The position numbers were made by a program, and so were the translations under genes. The notes below the pieces were generated by a model. That model was not told the DNA's origin. It saw only the letters and a program-made list of their open reading frames with translations, and did not search any database. From Erinaceus europaeus (lineage: Eukaryota; Chordata; Mammalia; Eulipotyphla; Erinaceidae), in assembly GCF_950295315.1 (NCBI RefSeq), contig NC_080164.1:107035587-107099586 (forward strand): 64,000 bases of DNA. The letters are read 5' to 3'. Positions within the stretch are counted from its first letter, which is position 1; every line of letters starts with the position of its first letter. This document shows, in pieces, positions 44,436-57,355 of this stretch.

Positions 44436-44880
44436 CAAAAGTGTCTGCCAAGAGTAGTGGCATCTTATAGGTGTGACATCCCAGCAAGAATCCTGGGAAG
44501 AAAAAAGAAAGGCTCACAGAGAAAAATATAAGTATATAAGTAGCAAACTCCAGCTACACAAAACAATTAAAATACAAAGGACATATAAAACCTAAAAAAG
44601 TTAATAAAGTGTGTATTTACCTTGCTTTTCTACCTTGCTCTAATTCAAAGATTACCAGATAACTGCCTGTGGCATACAGTGTCTTGCATTTTCTGTCTTT
44701 CAAGCTGTCAAATTAGGTTAGTAAGAGTTATAAGTCACTAAAATCACTACCTATTTTTAGAGCTTGGCTCGCTTTTATTTGATGGTTTACTATTTTAAGT
44801 TATCTAGTTTAAATGAAGGTATCTAGAATGGATATATTTCATTTCTTAGATCACATTAGAAAGAATTAATCTAATTAAAC
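44436..44880. other. Intronic sequence, no feature recognised
   Basis: About 445 bp, AT-rich. Confidence 0.45.
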
Positions 44881-44887
44881 ACTGTGT

Positions 44888-45238
44888 GGGGGAGTCAGGC
44901 GGTAGCACAGTGGGTTAAGCGCATGTGGCGCCAAGCTCAAGGACCGGTGTAGGGCTCCCAGTTCCAGCCCCCGGCTCCCCACCTGCAGAGGAGTCGATTC
45001 ACAGGTGGTGAAGCAGGTCTGCAGGTGTCTGTCTTTCTCTCCCCCTCTCTGTCTTCCCCTCTCTCTCCATTTCTTTCTGTCCTATCCAACAATGAACATC
45101 AACAATAACAATAATAATCACAACAAGGCTACAACAACAAGGGCAACAAAAGGAGGAAAAAATGGCCTCCGGGATCAGTGGATTCATGGTGCAGGCACTG
45201 AGCCCCAGCAATAATCCTGGAGGCAAAAAAAGAAAAAA
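44888..45238 (+). repeat. Type I SINE, full length with 3' module
   Basis: It has the head 'gagtcaggcggtagcacagt' and the module 'gatcagtggattcatggtgc'. 'aaacactg' flanks it at 44878-44885 and near 45246. Confidence 0.9.
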
Positions 45239-45640
45239 AACAAAAAAACACTGGGTGGAAGCATGAAAAAGAGTCCCCACTGATTCAATCATGGCCTATA
45301 ATATGTTCCTGAACAACTCTAACTGTAGCTCCAAACATTGCCACCAAGCCACATCCTAGCTGTGGATGTCCTGTAATGAGATTTGGTAGCATGACCTAGG
45401 CAGTTCTCCTTCCTACTGGGAGAGTCCTGGAGGTGGTTGAGTTGCTCAGATCTTCACAGCATCTTGTCTCTGAACTCTTTCTAATCTACAAGTCATTATA
45501 CTTGAAGGGAATGAGAAACAAAGTCTGGACATCCATAGTGATACCTTCTTCTACTACTGTGTTAACATCCTTCCTAGCAACAGAGATGCCGGAATCATCA
45601 AGTTGTCTATTTGCTAAGTATATTTTAAAAAGTCTTTTCC
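45239..45640. other. Intronic sequence, no feature recognised
   Basis: About 400 bp; may include old L1 sequence near 45580-45640. Confidence 0.4.
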
Positions 45641-46355
45641 AAATGCTGTCCTTCACTTATCATTAGAGAAATGCAAATTAAAACTACATTGAGATACTAT
45701 CTCACACCTGAGAGGATGCTTTACATCAGTGAGCCAGGAAGTGACAGGTGTTGGTGAGGTTGTAGAGAAAAGGGAACTCTGCTCACTGCTTGTGGGAATG
45801 CAAACTTGTACAGCCCCTTTGGAAGACTGTATGGAGAGTCCTTAAATAAAAGTGAAATTACCTTATGATTCAGCAATACCACTCTTAGGCATGCTTATCC
45901 AGTGGACAGTCAAACACTAATTAGAAGGGACACATGCACCCTTATGTTCATAGCTGCATTATTCACAATAACAAAAGAGTGGAAGTAGCCTAAATGCCCA
46001 TCAACAGATGACTGGCTAATGAAGTTAGGGGATATATGCTCTATGGAATGTTACTCTACAGTCAGAAAAGACAATATTGTGTCCTTTGGGACAAAATGGA
46101 TGGAACTGGAGGAGCGATTTCACTCATATGAAATATAGAGATCTGATTTACATGAACTTGTATAAAAAAATAAATCCAAATAAATCAGAAGCAGCAAACT
46201 GTTTGTAAGACTTATGGAAACTCTAGAGGTTATCTGGGGGAGGTAAGAGAGTGGGGACACAGAACCATGGCAGTGGATATGGTGTAGTGTAATTTTAAAA
46301 TCTTACAATCTTGTAACAAACTATTAATAACAAATAAAAAATTTTAAAATTAAAA
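45641..46355 (+). repeat. Old L1 ORF2 C-terminus and 3' end
   Basis: Decayed ORF2 text is visible: 'gagaaatgcaaattaaaact', 'gggaatgcaaacttgtacag', 'ccatcaacagatgactggct'. It is more diverged than the other L1 pieces and has many frame breaks. Confidence 0.85.
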
Positions 46356-46399
46356 AAGTCTCTTTCAAGGTGATGCTTGATTTTAGAATATCACCTGCT

Positions 46400-46746
46400 G
46401 ACTTCACCATTGTCACTCGATCTTGGATGGAGCTTGAGAAAATCATGTTAAGTGAAATAAGTCAGAAATAGAAGGATGAATATGGTATGATCTCACTCTC
46501 AGGCAGAAGTTGAAAAACAAGATCAGAAGAGAAAATACAAGTAGAACCTGAACTGGAGTTGGCATATTGCACCAAAGTAAAAGACTGGGGCGGGGGTGGG
46601 TAATACAGGTCCAGAAAGGATGACAGAGGACCTAGTGGGGGTTGTATGGTTATATGGAAAACTGGGAAATATTATGCCTGTACAAGCTGTTGTATTTACT
46701 GTCAAATGTAAAACATTAATTCCCCAATAAATAAATTTAAAAAAGA
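46400..46746 (+). repeat. L1 3' end, younger type
   Basis: It has 'gttaagtgaaataagtcaga', then 'atgatctcactctcaggcag', then 'aacattaattccccaataaa' with an A-rich end. Confidence 0.85.
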
Positions 46747-47110
46747 ATATCACCTGCTATTAAAGACAGTTTTAGATGAAAAGTGAACAACTTCAATCTA
46801 GAAGTGACATTTGCCCAAGCTTTCCTTTTCTAAAACGTAATGTTTGAGAACCTCCTTATACATTGCCAGTGCTCCAGGTGACATTTCTAAGGGATGTGCC
46901 TGTTCTGTTTGGTAATGACACCGCAGTACTCCTCATGCATCTGTGATCACTTTGTCATGATCTTCTGGAAATACACGGTGCTGCCTGATCACTCCCACAA
47001 AATTAAGCTGGTGATTCAGTGAAGATGATGAATCAATGCTTTTCATCAGATTTTGTTGCCATCTTTACATATAGCCACAAAATACAGTCAGAGGACTGTA
47101 TTTGGAGCTG
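46747..47110. other. Intronic sequence, no feature recognised
   Basis: About 360 bp, unassigned. Confidence 0.4.
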
Positions 47111-47112
47111 GG

Positions 47113-47221
<109 letters not shown>

Positions 47222-47770
47222 TATGGACATGGGTGTTGGCAGGTGAGTCCGTACCTGTTTCTATCTTTCCTAGTGTGGTAGGACTCTGGGGAGGTAGGGT
47301 ATGAGGGTATATCGGTGAAGTTGTCTGCCCAGGGAAGTCAGGATAGTGTTGTGGTAACATCTGCAACTTGGTGACTGAAAGTTGGTAAGCTATAAAGCAG
47401 GAAAAAATTAATAAACAGGAACCATAAAGTAGGAATAGAGTAGATAAAAGTAGGGGCCATAGGTTGGAAAGATAGCCATACATTCAGAAACAGTACAACT
47501 AAATGTATACATTTTAAAAGCTGCATTTCTTAGACTCACTTAAAATTAATTTCCTTTAGTAATGTTCTTCAAGCAGAAGAATTTTAAGAAAAGGATCCCC
47601 ATGCTTTCATTTCATATATATGTAGAAGGCAGCCAGGAAATCTATTTTACGAATGTTCCTGCGAGCCTGTGTCTTAATATTCTTTGCTTGAGCTTGATAG
47701 CTCACATGGGGGTGGACTAGAAATGTTGTCTGGGAAGATGGTGTCACAATTGAGAGTAGAACTTGGAAGC
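47222..47770 (-). repeat. Element R copy lacking its 3' end
   Basis: It starts abruptly at 'ggacatgggtgttggcaggt' beside the hexamer array and continues through 'caacttggtgactgaaagtt' to the 'gggaagatggtgtcac' region. The usual 3' 200 bp and A-tail are absent. Confidence 0.75.
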
Positions 47771-49290
47771 AGGATTTGGGTAGAGAGTAGCTCCAAATAT
47801 GAGGAGATACTGTAAACTGTAAACTCCTCAATCTGACCTAGGTTGGAGCTGAATTTCTAAGATCCTTTTGAAGGTAGTATTACATTCACTGAAAAGCTTT
47901 TTGGTGTAGCATGTTAAAAACCTTCCTGCACTCAACTCTCAAGCCACAAGGAATCCCGTTTATAAATGGGAAGGACTGCAAATTTCTAAGCGTGAACCCT
48001 TCAGATGCCACTAGGAAAGGAAGGATGGCCGTGAGAATCTTTTATTTGTCAGAAGTACAAACACACATTTGTATTTGAACACATCCTATAGATTGAAGCA
48101 TTTATTTATCCTTGCCCTCAGATAACCTGGAGCCAACTTGAGGTTTCCAGAAAACCTTCAAAGTGCTCTACTGGGAGGTCATGCCAGTGACATTTCAGAT
48201 TTCAAGGCAGCTTGCTTCTCTCATCTGAAGACTTCAAGCAGACTGGGAATTTCACAGTCCAACAGGAAAGATCATACTGACTTGGACATAACCACCCATG
48301 TCTGGCTTGTGCGGTCAGGTAGCTCTAATTGAATCAGAATACAGCAGCTTCTGCAGAATTTTGAGCTATAAGTGTATAGACACTTCAGGCTTCTGTGCTT
48401 CTTTTCACTTTTGTGCTGTTGATCAAATGCTGGTTTTGGGGGTATGAGGGCATAGCTATACACAGCTGTGATTAATCTGTCAGCCCCTGAATGCAGCGTC
48501 TGTGAAACTTAAGACAAAAATCAGTGTGTACTTGAGGCTTGCACCTACAGGGAGCTTGAACCCCACAGTTCAGAACATTCAGACTCAGAAGGATCCCTGT
48601 GGTTACAGGGTGTATCTGTGGCTCTTTAAAAGCCAATAACTCACTGGTGGGTAGAAACAGTATGAGCCTATGTAGGATAATGAACACAGAAGCCCTCGCA
48701 CAAGGTCCCCAAACATTTAGGATTTCCTGTAATTGCATTAAGTGAAAGGAGAAAATGAAACCTGAAACCATCATCTTGGGACACAAAATACCTATGTGTG
48801 GTTTTGGCAACCTGAGCCCCTGTGCTGCAGCTCTGTGTTGTAGAGTTGTCATTAGAGTTTGAAGGAAACTCACACATGTGAGGTTTACCAGTCCTTGGGA
48901 GGCTATAAACTTACTGCATCAACCTGTTAAAAAAAAAAAAAAAAGGTTTCCAGTAGCTGAATTTGAAAGAAAGTATAAGCAAGTAAAATAGAAACAAGCA
49001 GTAAACAGAAGAAGGTGGAAATAAAATATTAGGAATGGATGGAGTGTGGGGGTGGGGGGTGAGAAAGCTGAACTGCTTCACTGCAAAGGTAACTGGATAT
49101 GAGAAGAATGATACTGACCAAAAAGGGTCATTATTAAGTGGGCCATTCTCTTGCTCTTATCCAACTTTTGTAGTCCTCTCTATATCTGATCACCTTAGAC
49201 TTTCTCCCAGTTGTTTAAGCATTGATGCTAACAATAATGCAAGAAGGTGACAAGCTTAGGCAGGACTTGAGAGGGAGCTAAGAAAGTGGC
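47771..49290. other. Intronic sequence, no feature recognised
   Basis: About 1.5 kb, the longest repeat-free stretch before exon 3. The minus-strand frame at 48472-48873 (133 codons) shows no recognisable domain or coding signature and is likely chance. Confidence 0.45.
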
Positions 49291-49500
49291 ATTTGGACCA
49301 GCAAAATAGCTCACTTGCTTAGTGTACTACTTTTCCATGAGCAGGACCCAGGTTTAATCCCAGAACCCACCATAGGAAAAGAAGCCTCTTTCTTGTAGCC
49401 TCTCCCCTCCCCCTTCCTGCCCTCCCATTTCCTCTCTCTCCCTCTCTCTGTCTTTATTTTTAGAAGAAAGGAAGAGAGAAACAGACATGCAGAGAGAAGC
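49291..49500 (+). repeat. Type IV SINE
   Basis: It has 'ccagcaaaatagctcacttg', then a (C/T)-rich body. Confidence 0.8.
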
Positions 49501-50045
49501 ACTGCTATTCGCTGAGAGGTTTGCTGTAGACGTTGTTTTACTACTTGAACACTGGTTTACATACTGTAGTAATCTATCTATAGAAAAGTGAGAGCTTCAG
49601 ATATTTCTGTTACTTGGAAAAAAATTTAACCAATAACAGAATTAGGTTGCAGTTCAACTGGTAGAGTGCACATATTATCATACATAGAACCTTGGTCCAA
49701 GTGCTATAGGTGTCTCTCTTTTCTGGCTGCTTCCTTCAACTCCTTCAACTCGAGACCCTTAGTGCACCATCTTTAGGATAATTGATCAACATTTATTTGA
49801 TAATGAATAGATGAATGACAGAACAAATGAATGAACAGCACACATTTTTGGCCAAGAGCAAATCCATCTTACCCCTTGAGTTGCCTTCCACTGTGAAAGA
49901 ATGTGTCCTCTCCTTCCTCGGAAAGGTAATGTCCACCCAATGTTCAAATGATTCATCATCTTACTGCAGTGTGAAGAGTCATAATTCAGGCTGAATGTCT
50001 GAAATAGAGGTTGCTATTTTCCATATCACCTAAAGTGACAGCCAC
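49501..50045. other. Intronic sequence with SINE scrap near 49640-49730
   Basis: The scrap reads 'ggttgcagttcaactggtag'. The rest is unassigned. Confidence 0.4.
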
Positions 50046-50047
50046 TA

Positions 50048-50345
50048 GGGGCTAGGTAGTGGCTCACCCAGTAGAGTAAACATGTAACATATGCAAGGTT
50101 GTGGGTTCAATCCCCCAAGTTCCACCTGCACGGGGAAGCTTCATGAGTGATGAAGTAGGGCTGCAGATGTCTCTCTCTTTCCCCATCTCTATCTCCCCCT
50201 TCCCTCTTAATGTACCTGTCTCTATCGAGGAAAAAAAAAGAAAGGGAGGGAGGAAGGGAGCAAGGGAGGAAGAGGAAGGAAGGGGAACTAAAAGGTCACT
50301 TGGTACAGTGGATTTGTCATTTAGGCCAAACGATAACCTTGAGGG
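50048..50345 (+). repeat. Type II SINE with diverged 3' module
   Basis: It has the head 'ggggctaggtagtggctcac', a purine run at 50228-50290, then a diverged module 'acagtggatttgtcatttag'. Confidence 0.75.
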
Positions 50346-50640
50346 GGGATTTTTTCTTTTTTACTTCTCAATTTTTATTATTTTGGATCACATAACGCTA
50401 TGAAAACAAAGTTCAGTTACTTGGGCATTCTCACTGGAGGCCACTGTACAGCAGGATTTTTGTTACCTTACAGTTATTACACTTTGCATTTTTTACAATA
50501 TGCTACTTTAAACCCTTACACTTGGGCATTGTGTGGATAGGATATCAGGTTTGTTAGCTAAGGTCAGAATTTCACTCTAGAAGCCCAGTGTGCCTTATTA
50601 ACTGAAAAATAACTCACCTAAAGTTACCTAGTTAGTTGAA
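50346..50640. other. Intronic sequence, no feature recognised
   Basis: Unassigned. Confidence 0.35.
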
Positions 50641-50644
50641 AATA

Positions 50645-50805
50645 TTTGTTACAGAGCCATAGAGATTGTCCAGCACATGAGAAGCATTCCTTACACATGT
50701 GAGGTCTAAAGTTTAATCCCCAATGCCACCTATGGTAGACCAGTAATGTGCCCTCTCTCTCCTCATTCTTTCCTATAAATAGATAAAAATATTTATAAAA
50801 AATAG
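50645..50805 (+). repeat. Type III SINE
   Basis: It has 'catagagattgtccagcaca', 'gaggtctaaagtttaatccc' and an 'ataaatagataaaaat' end. Confidence 0.75.
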
Positions 50806-51050
50806 TCACTGCATATTTACTACTTTCTAGATCATGTGGAGTGATGTTTGATGTTCTATGGAGATATGTTTATGGGTGATATAATCATGACTAGAGTTTT
50901 TGGCTTGTTCTTATGCTATGTGAATAATTAGGAAGGTCCAGTTGTTATACAGCAGCTCACAACCATGACTGTCATACCCAAGATATGTGTTATGAAGGTA
51001 AAAGTCTCAGAGCATGTGAAACTCAAGATTATGTAAGAATATGTAAAATG
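50806..51050. other. Intronic sequence, no feature recognised
   Basis: Unassigned. Confidence 0.35.
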
Positions 51051-51059
51051 AAAGGGAAA

Positions 51060-51425
51060 TATTTAGCTGCCAGCAGCAGTTGGTTCAGTGTGCAAACACC
51101 AAGTCCCTGTGACATCCCTGGTAGGGAATGGATATGGAATGATCTCACTCATAGACAGTAGTTGAGAAATAAGAACAAAAGAGAAAACACATAGCAGAAC
51201 TTGTGGGTTTGGTTTATTGCGTTAAAATAAAGGACTCTAGAGTGGGACAGGGTATCAGGTCCTAGAACATGATGGCGGAGGACCTAGAGGGGATTAGATT
51301 GTCATGTGGAAAACTGAGAAATGTCACACATGTACCAACTACTGTGTTTTACTACCTGTTTTCTATAAACCATTAATCCCCCATTAAAGAAAAAATATAA
51401 AAATAAATAAATAATTTTTTAAAAT
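51060..51425 (+). repeat. SINE module scrap and L1 3' UTR
   Basis: Positions 51065-51125 resemble the SINE 3' module ('cagcagcagttggttcagtg'). Positions 51126-51425 are an L1 3' end ('tgatctcactcatagacagt', 'aaccattaatcccccattaa') ending about 300 bp before exon 3. Confidence 0.8.
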
Positions 51426-51730
51426 AATATATAGGATGAAATAACTTGGTGGGAAGTGAATATTATCCAAGGTAGAGGGGACTGGTGGAATTCAGTGGAG
51501 TCCACTCTGATTTCCTCTGAACCCATGAAATAGCCAAGAATGAAAGTGTTGTGAGTGGAATCACTGGAATCAAGGATCATGAAATGGGAGGAGACACAGC
51601 ATCAGGGTGCAGATCTCCAGTGTTGAGAAGAAAGAGCCTCACCCCAGGGCGAGTGGGCAGATGATGATGACCAGAGGATTTATGTGGGTTACAAGCTTCT
51701 CCCAACTCAACTCATCCTTTCTCTTGGCAG

Positions 51731-51874
51731 GACTCATTGTCCGGGAAGTGACCATTGAGATTTCACGGCAGCAGGTGGAAGAACTCTTTGGGCCCGAAGA
51801 TTACTGGTGTCAGTGTGTGGCCTGGAGTTCAGCAGGGACCACTAAGAGCCGGAAGGCCTATGTGCGCATCGCCT
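51731..51874 (+). CDS. UNC5C: UNC5C exon 3: second half of Ig domain 1
   Basis: This 144 bp exon continues exon 2 in frame (phase 1 in, phase 1 out). It encodes [12 protein letters not shown], then [14 protein letters not shown], then the WCQC cysteine pair (codons 51808-51810 and 51814-51816), then the [16 protein letters not shown] strand at the end of Ig domain 1. In this family Ig1 and Ig2 form the netrin-binding region, and Ig1 also contacts FLRT proteins; that is family knowledge, not visible here. The acceptor is a pyrimidine run ending ggcag at 51726-51730. The donor is gtgagt at 51875-51880. The last base, t, begins a codon finished in exon 4, outside the window. The length of 144 bp agrees with my recollection of UNC5 exon structure. 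No disruption is seen, so the gene looks intact here. Confidence 0.95.
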
Positions 51875-51880
51875 GTGAGT

Positions 51881-52560
51881 TGCTGCTTGTGGGTCCCTGA
51901 GGCTGGGGAGCTCATGGCCTGTGGGGGGAACCTGGTGACACAGTGGCCAGCCCTAGCCCTAACCCCCATCTTTGCATTTGACTCTCCCTTTGCCCCTAAG
52001 TTACCAGTGTATAGTATTTTTCTTTTGCTTCAAGGCACACCAAGAGAGATTTCTCTTTGAAGATGCAACAAAGATGATTGTTACTTGAAAGTAAAGAAGA
52101 TTTTATGTGTTTTTGTTTGTTTTGTTTTAAGTCTGATTGCAGTTAAGTTCCAGGAAAGTGCAACTGCATTCCTTCAGTGAGTTTATTCTGCTAATTTGTT
52201 GAGACAATGTTAACTTGTTCTGCTGTTGGAAGCAGAGACTGGCCAGACAAGGCTTTTTTGTTTGTTTGTTTGTTTGTTTGTTTTTTACTTCATTTGGAAA
52301 CATTCTTCAGACATCAGAGAAAAAAAAAAAAGCACTGCTGTTTTTCAAAGTAGACTAATTTCATGTTCAGGAAAAGGCTAAATGCACCCTCATTAAGCAA
52401 AAAGAAAACAGTTGTATAATCAAATCGGTGTAGAAGATACTTCTTGGGTACAGCTAAGGAGCCTTCCTCATTGCAAAACTTCTTAGTTTCTTTAATATGC
52501 TCAAGTGCATATGAGCATATTACCCCCAAGAAGTAGATGCAATTTTCAATTGTACCTGGA
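51881..52560. other. Start of the downstream intron; (TTTG)n at 52258-52282
   Basis: No repeat except a (GTTT)n run. The sequence has a T-rich, single-copy look. Confidence 0.45.
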
Positions 52561-53035
52561 CTTCTTCCCCTTCCTCCTCCTCCTCCACCTCCTCCTCCTC
52601 CTACTTCTCCCCCTTCCCCTTCTCTACCCATCTATCCCCCTCCTCTTCCTTCCCCTTTCCCTTTTTCTTGTTCTTGTTCCTTATCATCACTGGTGCTTCA
52701 TCGCACCAGGCCAACATTTTCTGAAAGACAGACAGAAAGAGACCAAGGACAAGGGAAGACACAGCAGCACCAAAGCTGTCCTCTGTGCAGAATAGTCTGC
52801 ACTAGATTGTGGCTCATGCACAGAACCAAGCAGGCATCCTTCCATGTGAGCTATCTTGCAGGCCCTCTCTCTTAATTTTTTAAGATTTATTTATTGATTT
52901 CATGAGACAGAGGGGGAGAGAGAGAGAGAGAGGCCAGAGGCACTGCTCTGGCACATACAGTGCCTGGAATCAGACTCCAGGCTTAAAGCATGGGAGTATT
53001 GTGCTCTGCCCACTCACCACTTCCTGGGCCAAAGT
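52561..53035 (-). repeat. Polypyrimidine (CCT)n tract and two minus-strand SINEs
   Basis: (CCT)n-like repeats lie at 52561-52680. A type IV copy spans 52690-52865 (reversed head 'catgtgagctatcttgcagg'). A type V-like copy spans 52875-53035. Confidence 0.7.
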
Positions 53036-53438
53036 CTCCTTTTCTGTGAGTGTGCCTCACCTTTAAGGGTATGAATGCCCTGATAAACTATCTTCTCTTT
53101 CTGTATAGTGTAGTGCTGTCAGTGATGAGACCACTGAAACACATACAGTGTATCATAACTGAACTGCTTTGTGTCTCTGAACGCAACCACTTAACATTTT
53201 GCAGCAATACTGATGTGGGGCCCATTTCTCCTCTATGCATCAGTGGGCGACTTCGGAGGAGGGGAGTGGGAAAGGGCCACTCCAGGGGTCCTGGGAACCT
53301 TGTTGACTAGGGAGACTGCATGGAGAGGAATCACAGGGAGAGAAATCATATGACCACCTCCGGGAGAAGCTTCAGAGAGACAACTTGTTTATTTAGGGCT
53401 ACAAGTGGGTAGATACACCCAAGGGTTAGAAAAAGGTT
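53036..53438. other. Intronic sequence, no feature recognised
   Basis: About 400 bp, unassigned. Confidence 0.4.
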
Positions 53439-53441
53439 AAG

Positions 53442-53762
53442 GTGGGAGTCGGGTGGTAGCACAGCAGGTTAAGCGCAAGTGGCGCAAAGCGCAAGGACCG
53501 GCATAAGGATCCCGGTTCGAGCCCCCAGCTCCCTACCTACAGGGGGGTCACTTCACAAGTGGTGAAGCAGGTCTGCAGGTGTCTTATCTTTTTCTCCCCC
53601 TCTCTGTCTTCCCCTCTTCTCTTCATTTCTCTCTGTCCTTTCCAACAATGATGACATCAAGAACAACAACAATAATAACTACAACAATAAAACAACAAGG
53701 GCAACAAAAGGGAATAAATAATAAAAATAAATGTTTAAATAAAAAGAAAAAAGAAAAAAGGT
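53442..53762 (+). repeat. Type I SINE, full length
   Basis: It has the head 'gggagtcgggtggtagcaca'. 'aaaaaggtta' occurs at 53430-53439 and near 53754-53763 as a possible target duplication. Confidence 0.9.
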
Positions 53763-54128
53763 TACGGTAAGCCACACACACAATACACGGTTAAGTTTTG
53801 ACCTATCAGGCGTTTGTTTGAGTTACCATGTAAGATCTCCTCAAGAGCTCACCATGCATAGGTAGTCTTTTCTGTAAAGGTGAATCACAAACACATCAGG
53901 GCAGTGGTTTAGGGGGCAGTTGAGCAAAGCCAGGATATTTGTGGTGGGTTTTGGTTGGCTATACACAGTAATTCATGTCTTTGTTCAAAGGGGATGAGGA
54001 AGCTTGTGCAGGAAGGTTCCCAGTCTGGAAAAGCCCATCTATCATAAGGTCACAAGATCAGGCGAGGACCTGCCTACCGTCTCTTCTGAGGAGGAGAGGG
54101 CTCAGGGACAACCCTCTCAGACTCTCAT
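53763..54128. other. Intronic sequence, no feature recognised
   Basis: Unassigned. Confidence 0.4.
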
Positions 54129-54144
54129 AGAAATAATGGCTTGG

Positions 54145-54434
54145 GGGAGTCGGGCTGTAGCACAGCGGGTTAAGCGCAGGTGGTGCAAAGCACAAGGACC
54201 AGCATAAGGATGCCGGTTCAAACCCCGGCTCCCCAACTGCAGGGGAGTCGCTTCACAGGTGGTGAAGCAGGTCTGCAGGTGTCTATCTTTCTCTCCTCCT
54301 CTCTGTCTTCCCCTCCTCTCTCCATTTCTCTCTGTCCTATCCAACAATGACAACAACAATAATAACTACAACAATAAAACAACAAGGGCAACAAAAGGGA
54401 ATAAATAAATAAAATAAATATTAAAAAAAAAAAA
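54145..54434 (+). repeat. Type I SINE with 16 bp target duplication
   Basis: It is flanked by agaaataatggcttgg at 54129-54144 and 54435-54450, a clean L1-type insertion. Confidence 0.92.
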
Positions 54435-54450
54435 AGAAATAATGGCTTGG

Positions 54451-55138
54451 ACTTCCCAGACAGTGGGCCCTTCCCCACATATCCTCCTTTTTTCTTTAAT
54501 ACAAAATGTAAGGGTTGGTGTGACAGCAGAAAATATGTAGAGCTCAGAGTCAAAGTAGGACTGTTGAGGATCTGTGGGCAGGGGCTTCTCCACTCACTGA
54601 TATTACTTAGCTTGAATATGTGACCAGCACTCCCATGTCCTTGTTCACTGTGATATATACCCTCAACCAGGTGTGCCACTACCTTCCCCTGTCATGACTT
54701 TTCTGACAACCCAATATTTAATAAGCCTTTGCTCGGTTTGGGAAACAATTAATTTTAGGTATGGACTTTGGAGCTAGAAGCAGAATATGGAGTGACCCCA
54801 GCTCTCCTAGAGCTTGTGCTCTGTGTGGGAAGGGCAAGTTCTAAGTCAAATAGAGAGTCATCAGAAGCAGATCATATGCTAAGTGCTGGGGAGGAAAGCG
54901 GGTGCAGGAAGGCATGGGATGATGCTAGCATTTGAAGAACGCCTCATGAGGGCAGGAAAGCAGTCAGCCCAGGGGACAGAGGGCAGCAGCACTGACAACA
55001 GGAGTGTTCTGGCTGTGTCCAAGGAGACCACATTGGCACCAGCAGTTGGAATAGACAAATGAGCAGGGACTTGAGCTGGGACAGCTGAAGTGCTAGGTCA
55101 GTAAACAAGGACAGTGTGAAGACAGACTTACTTGCTTA
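54451..55138. other. Intronic sequence with SINE scrap at 54630-54690
   Basis: The scrap is a reversed type II head ('cctcaaccaggtgtgccact'). The rest is unassigned. Confidence 0.45.
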
Positions 55139-55139
55139 A

Positions 55140-57355
55140 TTTCTTAATTGTTTATTTATTTTTTTGCTGGGACATTAATGATTTACAGTACAGTTGTTGG
55201 TACTTGGATACAATTTACCATCTTGCCAGGATACGTGTCTGCCAAACACTTCAACCCCCAACTTGGGTCCTTTTCTAACATCACCTTCTCCCCTCTCAGA
55301 GTCCTTTACTTTGGTGCTTTAAATCAAACCCAGTCCATGTTTTATTCTCTGTTTCCTCCTTCTGTTCTTATTTCTCTCTTTTTAAATATTTTATTGTATT
55401 TTATTTATTATTGTATACAGGCAGATAAATTTTGAGAGGGGAGGAGGAGATAGGAAGAGAGTGAGTGGTCTGGGAGGTGACACAATGGATAAAGCATGCT
55501 TGGACTCTCAAACATGAAGTCCTGAATTCAGTCCCCAGCAGCACATGTACTAGAGTGATATCTGTTATTTCTCTCTCCTCCTATCTTTCTCATGAATAAA
55601 TAAATAAAATATTTTAAAAAAATTTTTAAAAAGGAGAGAGACAGAGAAACTCCTGTAGCCCTGCTTGACCATTTGTGAAGCTTTTCTCTTGCAGTTGGAA
55701 GCTAGGGGCTTGAACCTGGGTCCTTGCACACTGAAATGTGTGTGATTAACCAGGTAGACCACCACCTAGCCCTAGTATTCTTATTTCTCAACTTCTGTCT
55801 GTGAGTGGGATCATCCCATATTCATCCTTCTCTTTCTGGCTGATCTTACTTCACATAATTCCTTCCAAGATGAAGTAAAGAAGACGGCTTCATTATTCTT
55901 AATAGCTGAGTAGTATTCCATTGTGTGTATAACTTTCTCAGCCACTCATGTGTTATTGGACACCTAGGATGCATCCAAGTTTGAACTATTAAAAATTGTG
56001 CTGTGATGAATATAAGTGTAGAGCTACTTGCTTCTGAGTATGAGGCAGAGACTTTATGTATTTTTAAAATATTAGATAGAAACTGAAAGGGAAGGGAGGT
56101 ATAGAGGGAAGAAAAGAGAGACCTGCAGTCCTGCTTCACTACTCCTGCAGATCGGGACCAGGGGCTTGAACCCAGTCCTTGCACAGGAAACATGTGCACT
56201 CTCTTGGGTATGTCACCACGCAGCCACCATCAGTGTTTTCTTAATTTGCATTCCTCTGATAATAAGTGATGGTGACCATTTATATATATCATTATTTTAT
56301 ATGCATTATATATATTATTAACAATATACATTATTTATTTATTTGTCTATTTATTCATTTATTTTGCATAGAGACAGAAATTGAGAGAGCAGGGATAGAT
56401 GGAGAGGGAAAGAGAAAAAGAGACACTTTGTTTCACCTATAATGAAGCTTTCTCCACCCTAGCAGGTGGGGTCCAGGGCTTGAATCTGGGTACCTTCTCA
56501 CTGTAATGTGTACATGCTACCAGGTACACCACCACCCAGTCCCCAAGATGATCCATTTTCATGTACTGTTTGCTTGTCTGTGTATCTTGTTAGGTAAAGT
56601 GTCTGTCCAAATCTTCTCTCTCTTTTTTTGTCCTTGGGCCGGTGGGGGAGGGGAGTGGGTGGGATGTTGGTTCATTGTTGTTTTGTGAGTTAGTGTATCT
56701 TGGATATCAGCCTTCTGTCTGATACATGGTGTATGGATGTTTTCTCCCGTGCAGTAAGGTGTCTTTTTGTGTTAGATGATAGTTTGCACTACTACATGGA
56801 ACCTTCTTAGTTGGATGTAATCCTATGTGTTCATTTTTGCCTCTATCTCTACTGCTGTTGAAATTTGTCTCTGAATGTATCTGTCATTAGTACTTTGGAG
56901 TGCTTGCCTTGAATTTTTCATTTTACTTCATTGTTTAAAGGTTTTCTTTTCCCCTTTTTTATTGGGGAGATTAATGGTTTACAGTTGACAGTAAAATACA
57001 GTAATTTGTACATGTGTAACATTTCTATTTCAAGTTATATTTAAGTCTTTGATCCATTTTGAGTTCACTTCATGATGTGAGGTGATAATGTTGTTGATGC
57101 TTTTGTATGTGGTTGTATAATTTTCTTACTATACATTTACTGAAGAGACATACTTTCTCCATTTTATTTTTATGACTCCCTTTTTACAGTGTGTGTGTGT
57201 GTGTGTTTGTGTTTGTGGGTTCTTAATTTGATTCCAATGACCTATATATCTACTTTGATTCCAAGACCACAATGTTTTGAAAACAGTAAATGTGTAGTAG
57301 TATTGATTTGACAAATCAATTTGTTTCTTGTATATCTCTCCACTCCACTCTTCCC
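55140..57355 (-). mobile_element. Old L1 (3' UTR and ORF2), minus strand, broken by four SINEs
   Basis: L1 3' UTR lies at 55140-55385. ORF2 C-terminal text continues at 55780-56040 (reversed 'agtagtattccattgtgtgt'), 56225-56325 and 56545-57355 (reversed 'tttgatccattttgagttca'). Insertions are a minus-strand type II SINE (55386-55460 and 55621-55775) itself split by a plus-strand type III SINE (55461-55620), then minus-strand SINEs at 56050-56222 and 56335-56543. A (TG)n tract lies at 57188-57215. Confidence 0.8.

Noticed and set aside
48472..48873. 133-codon minus-strand frame
   Set aside because: No domain, start context or splice structure is evident; one frame of this size is expected by chance in 64 kb.
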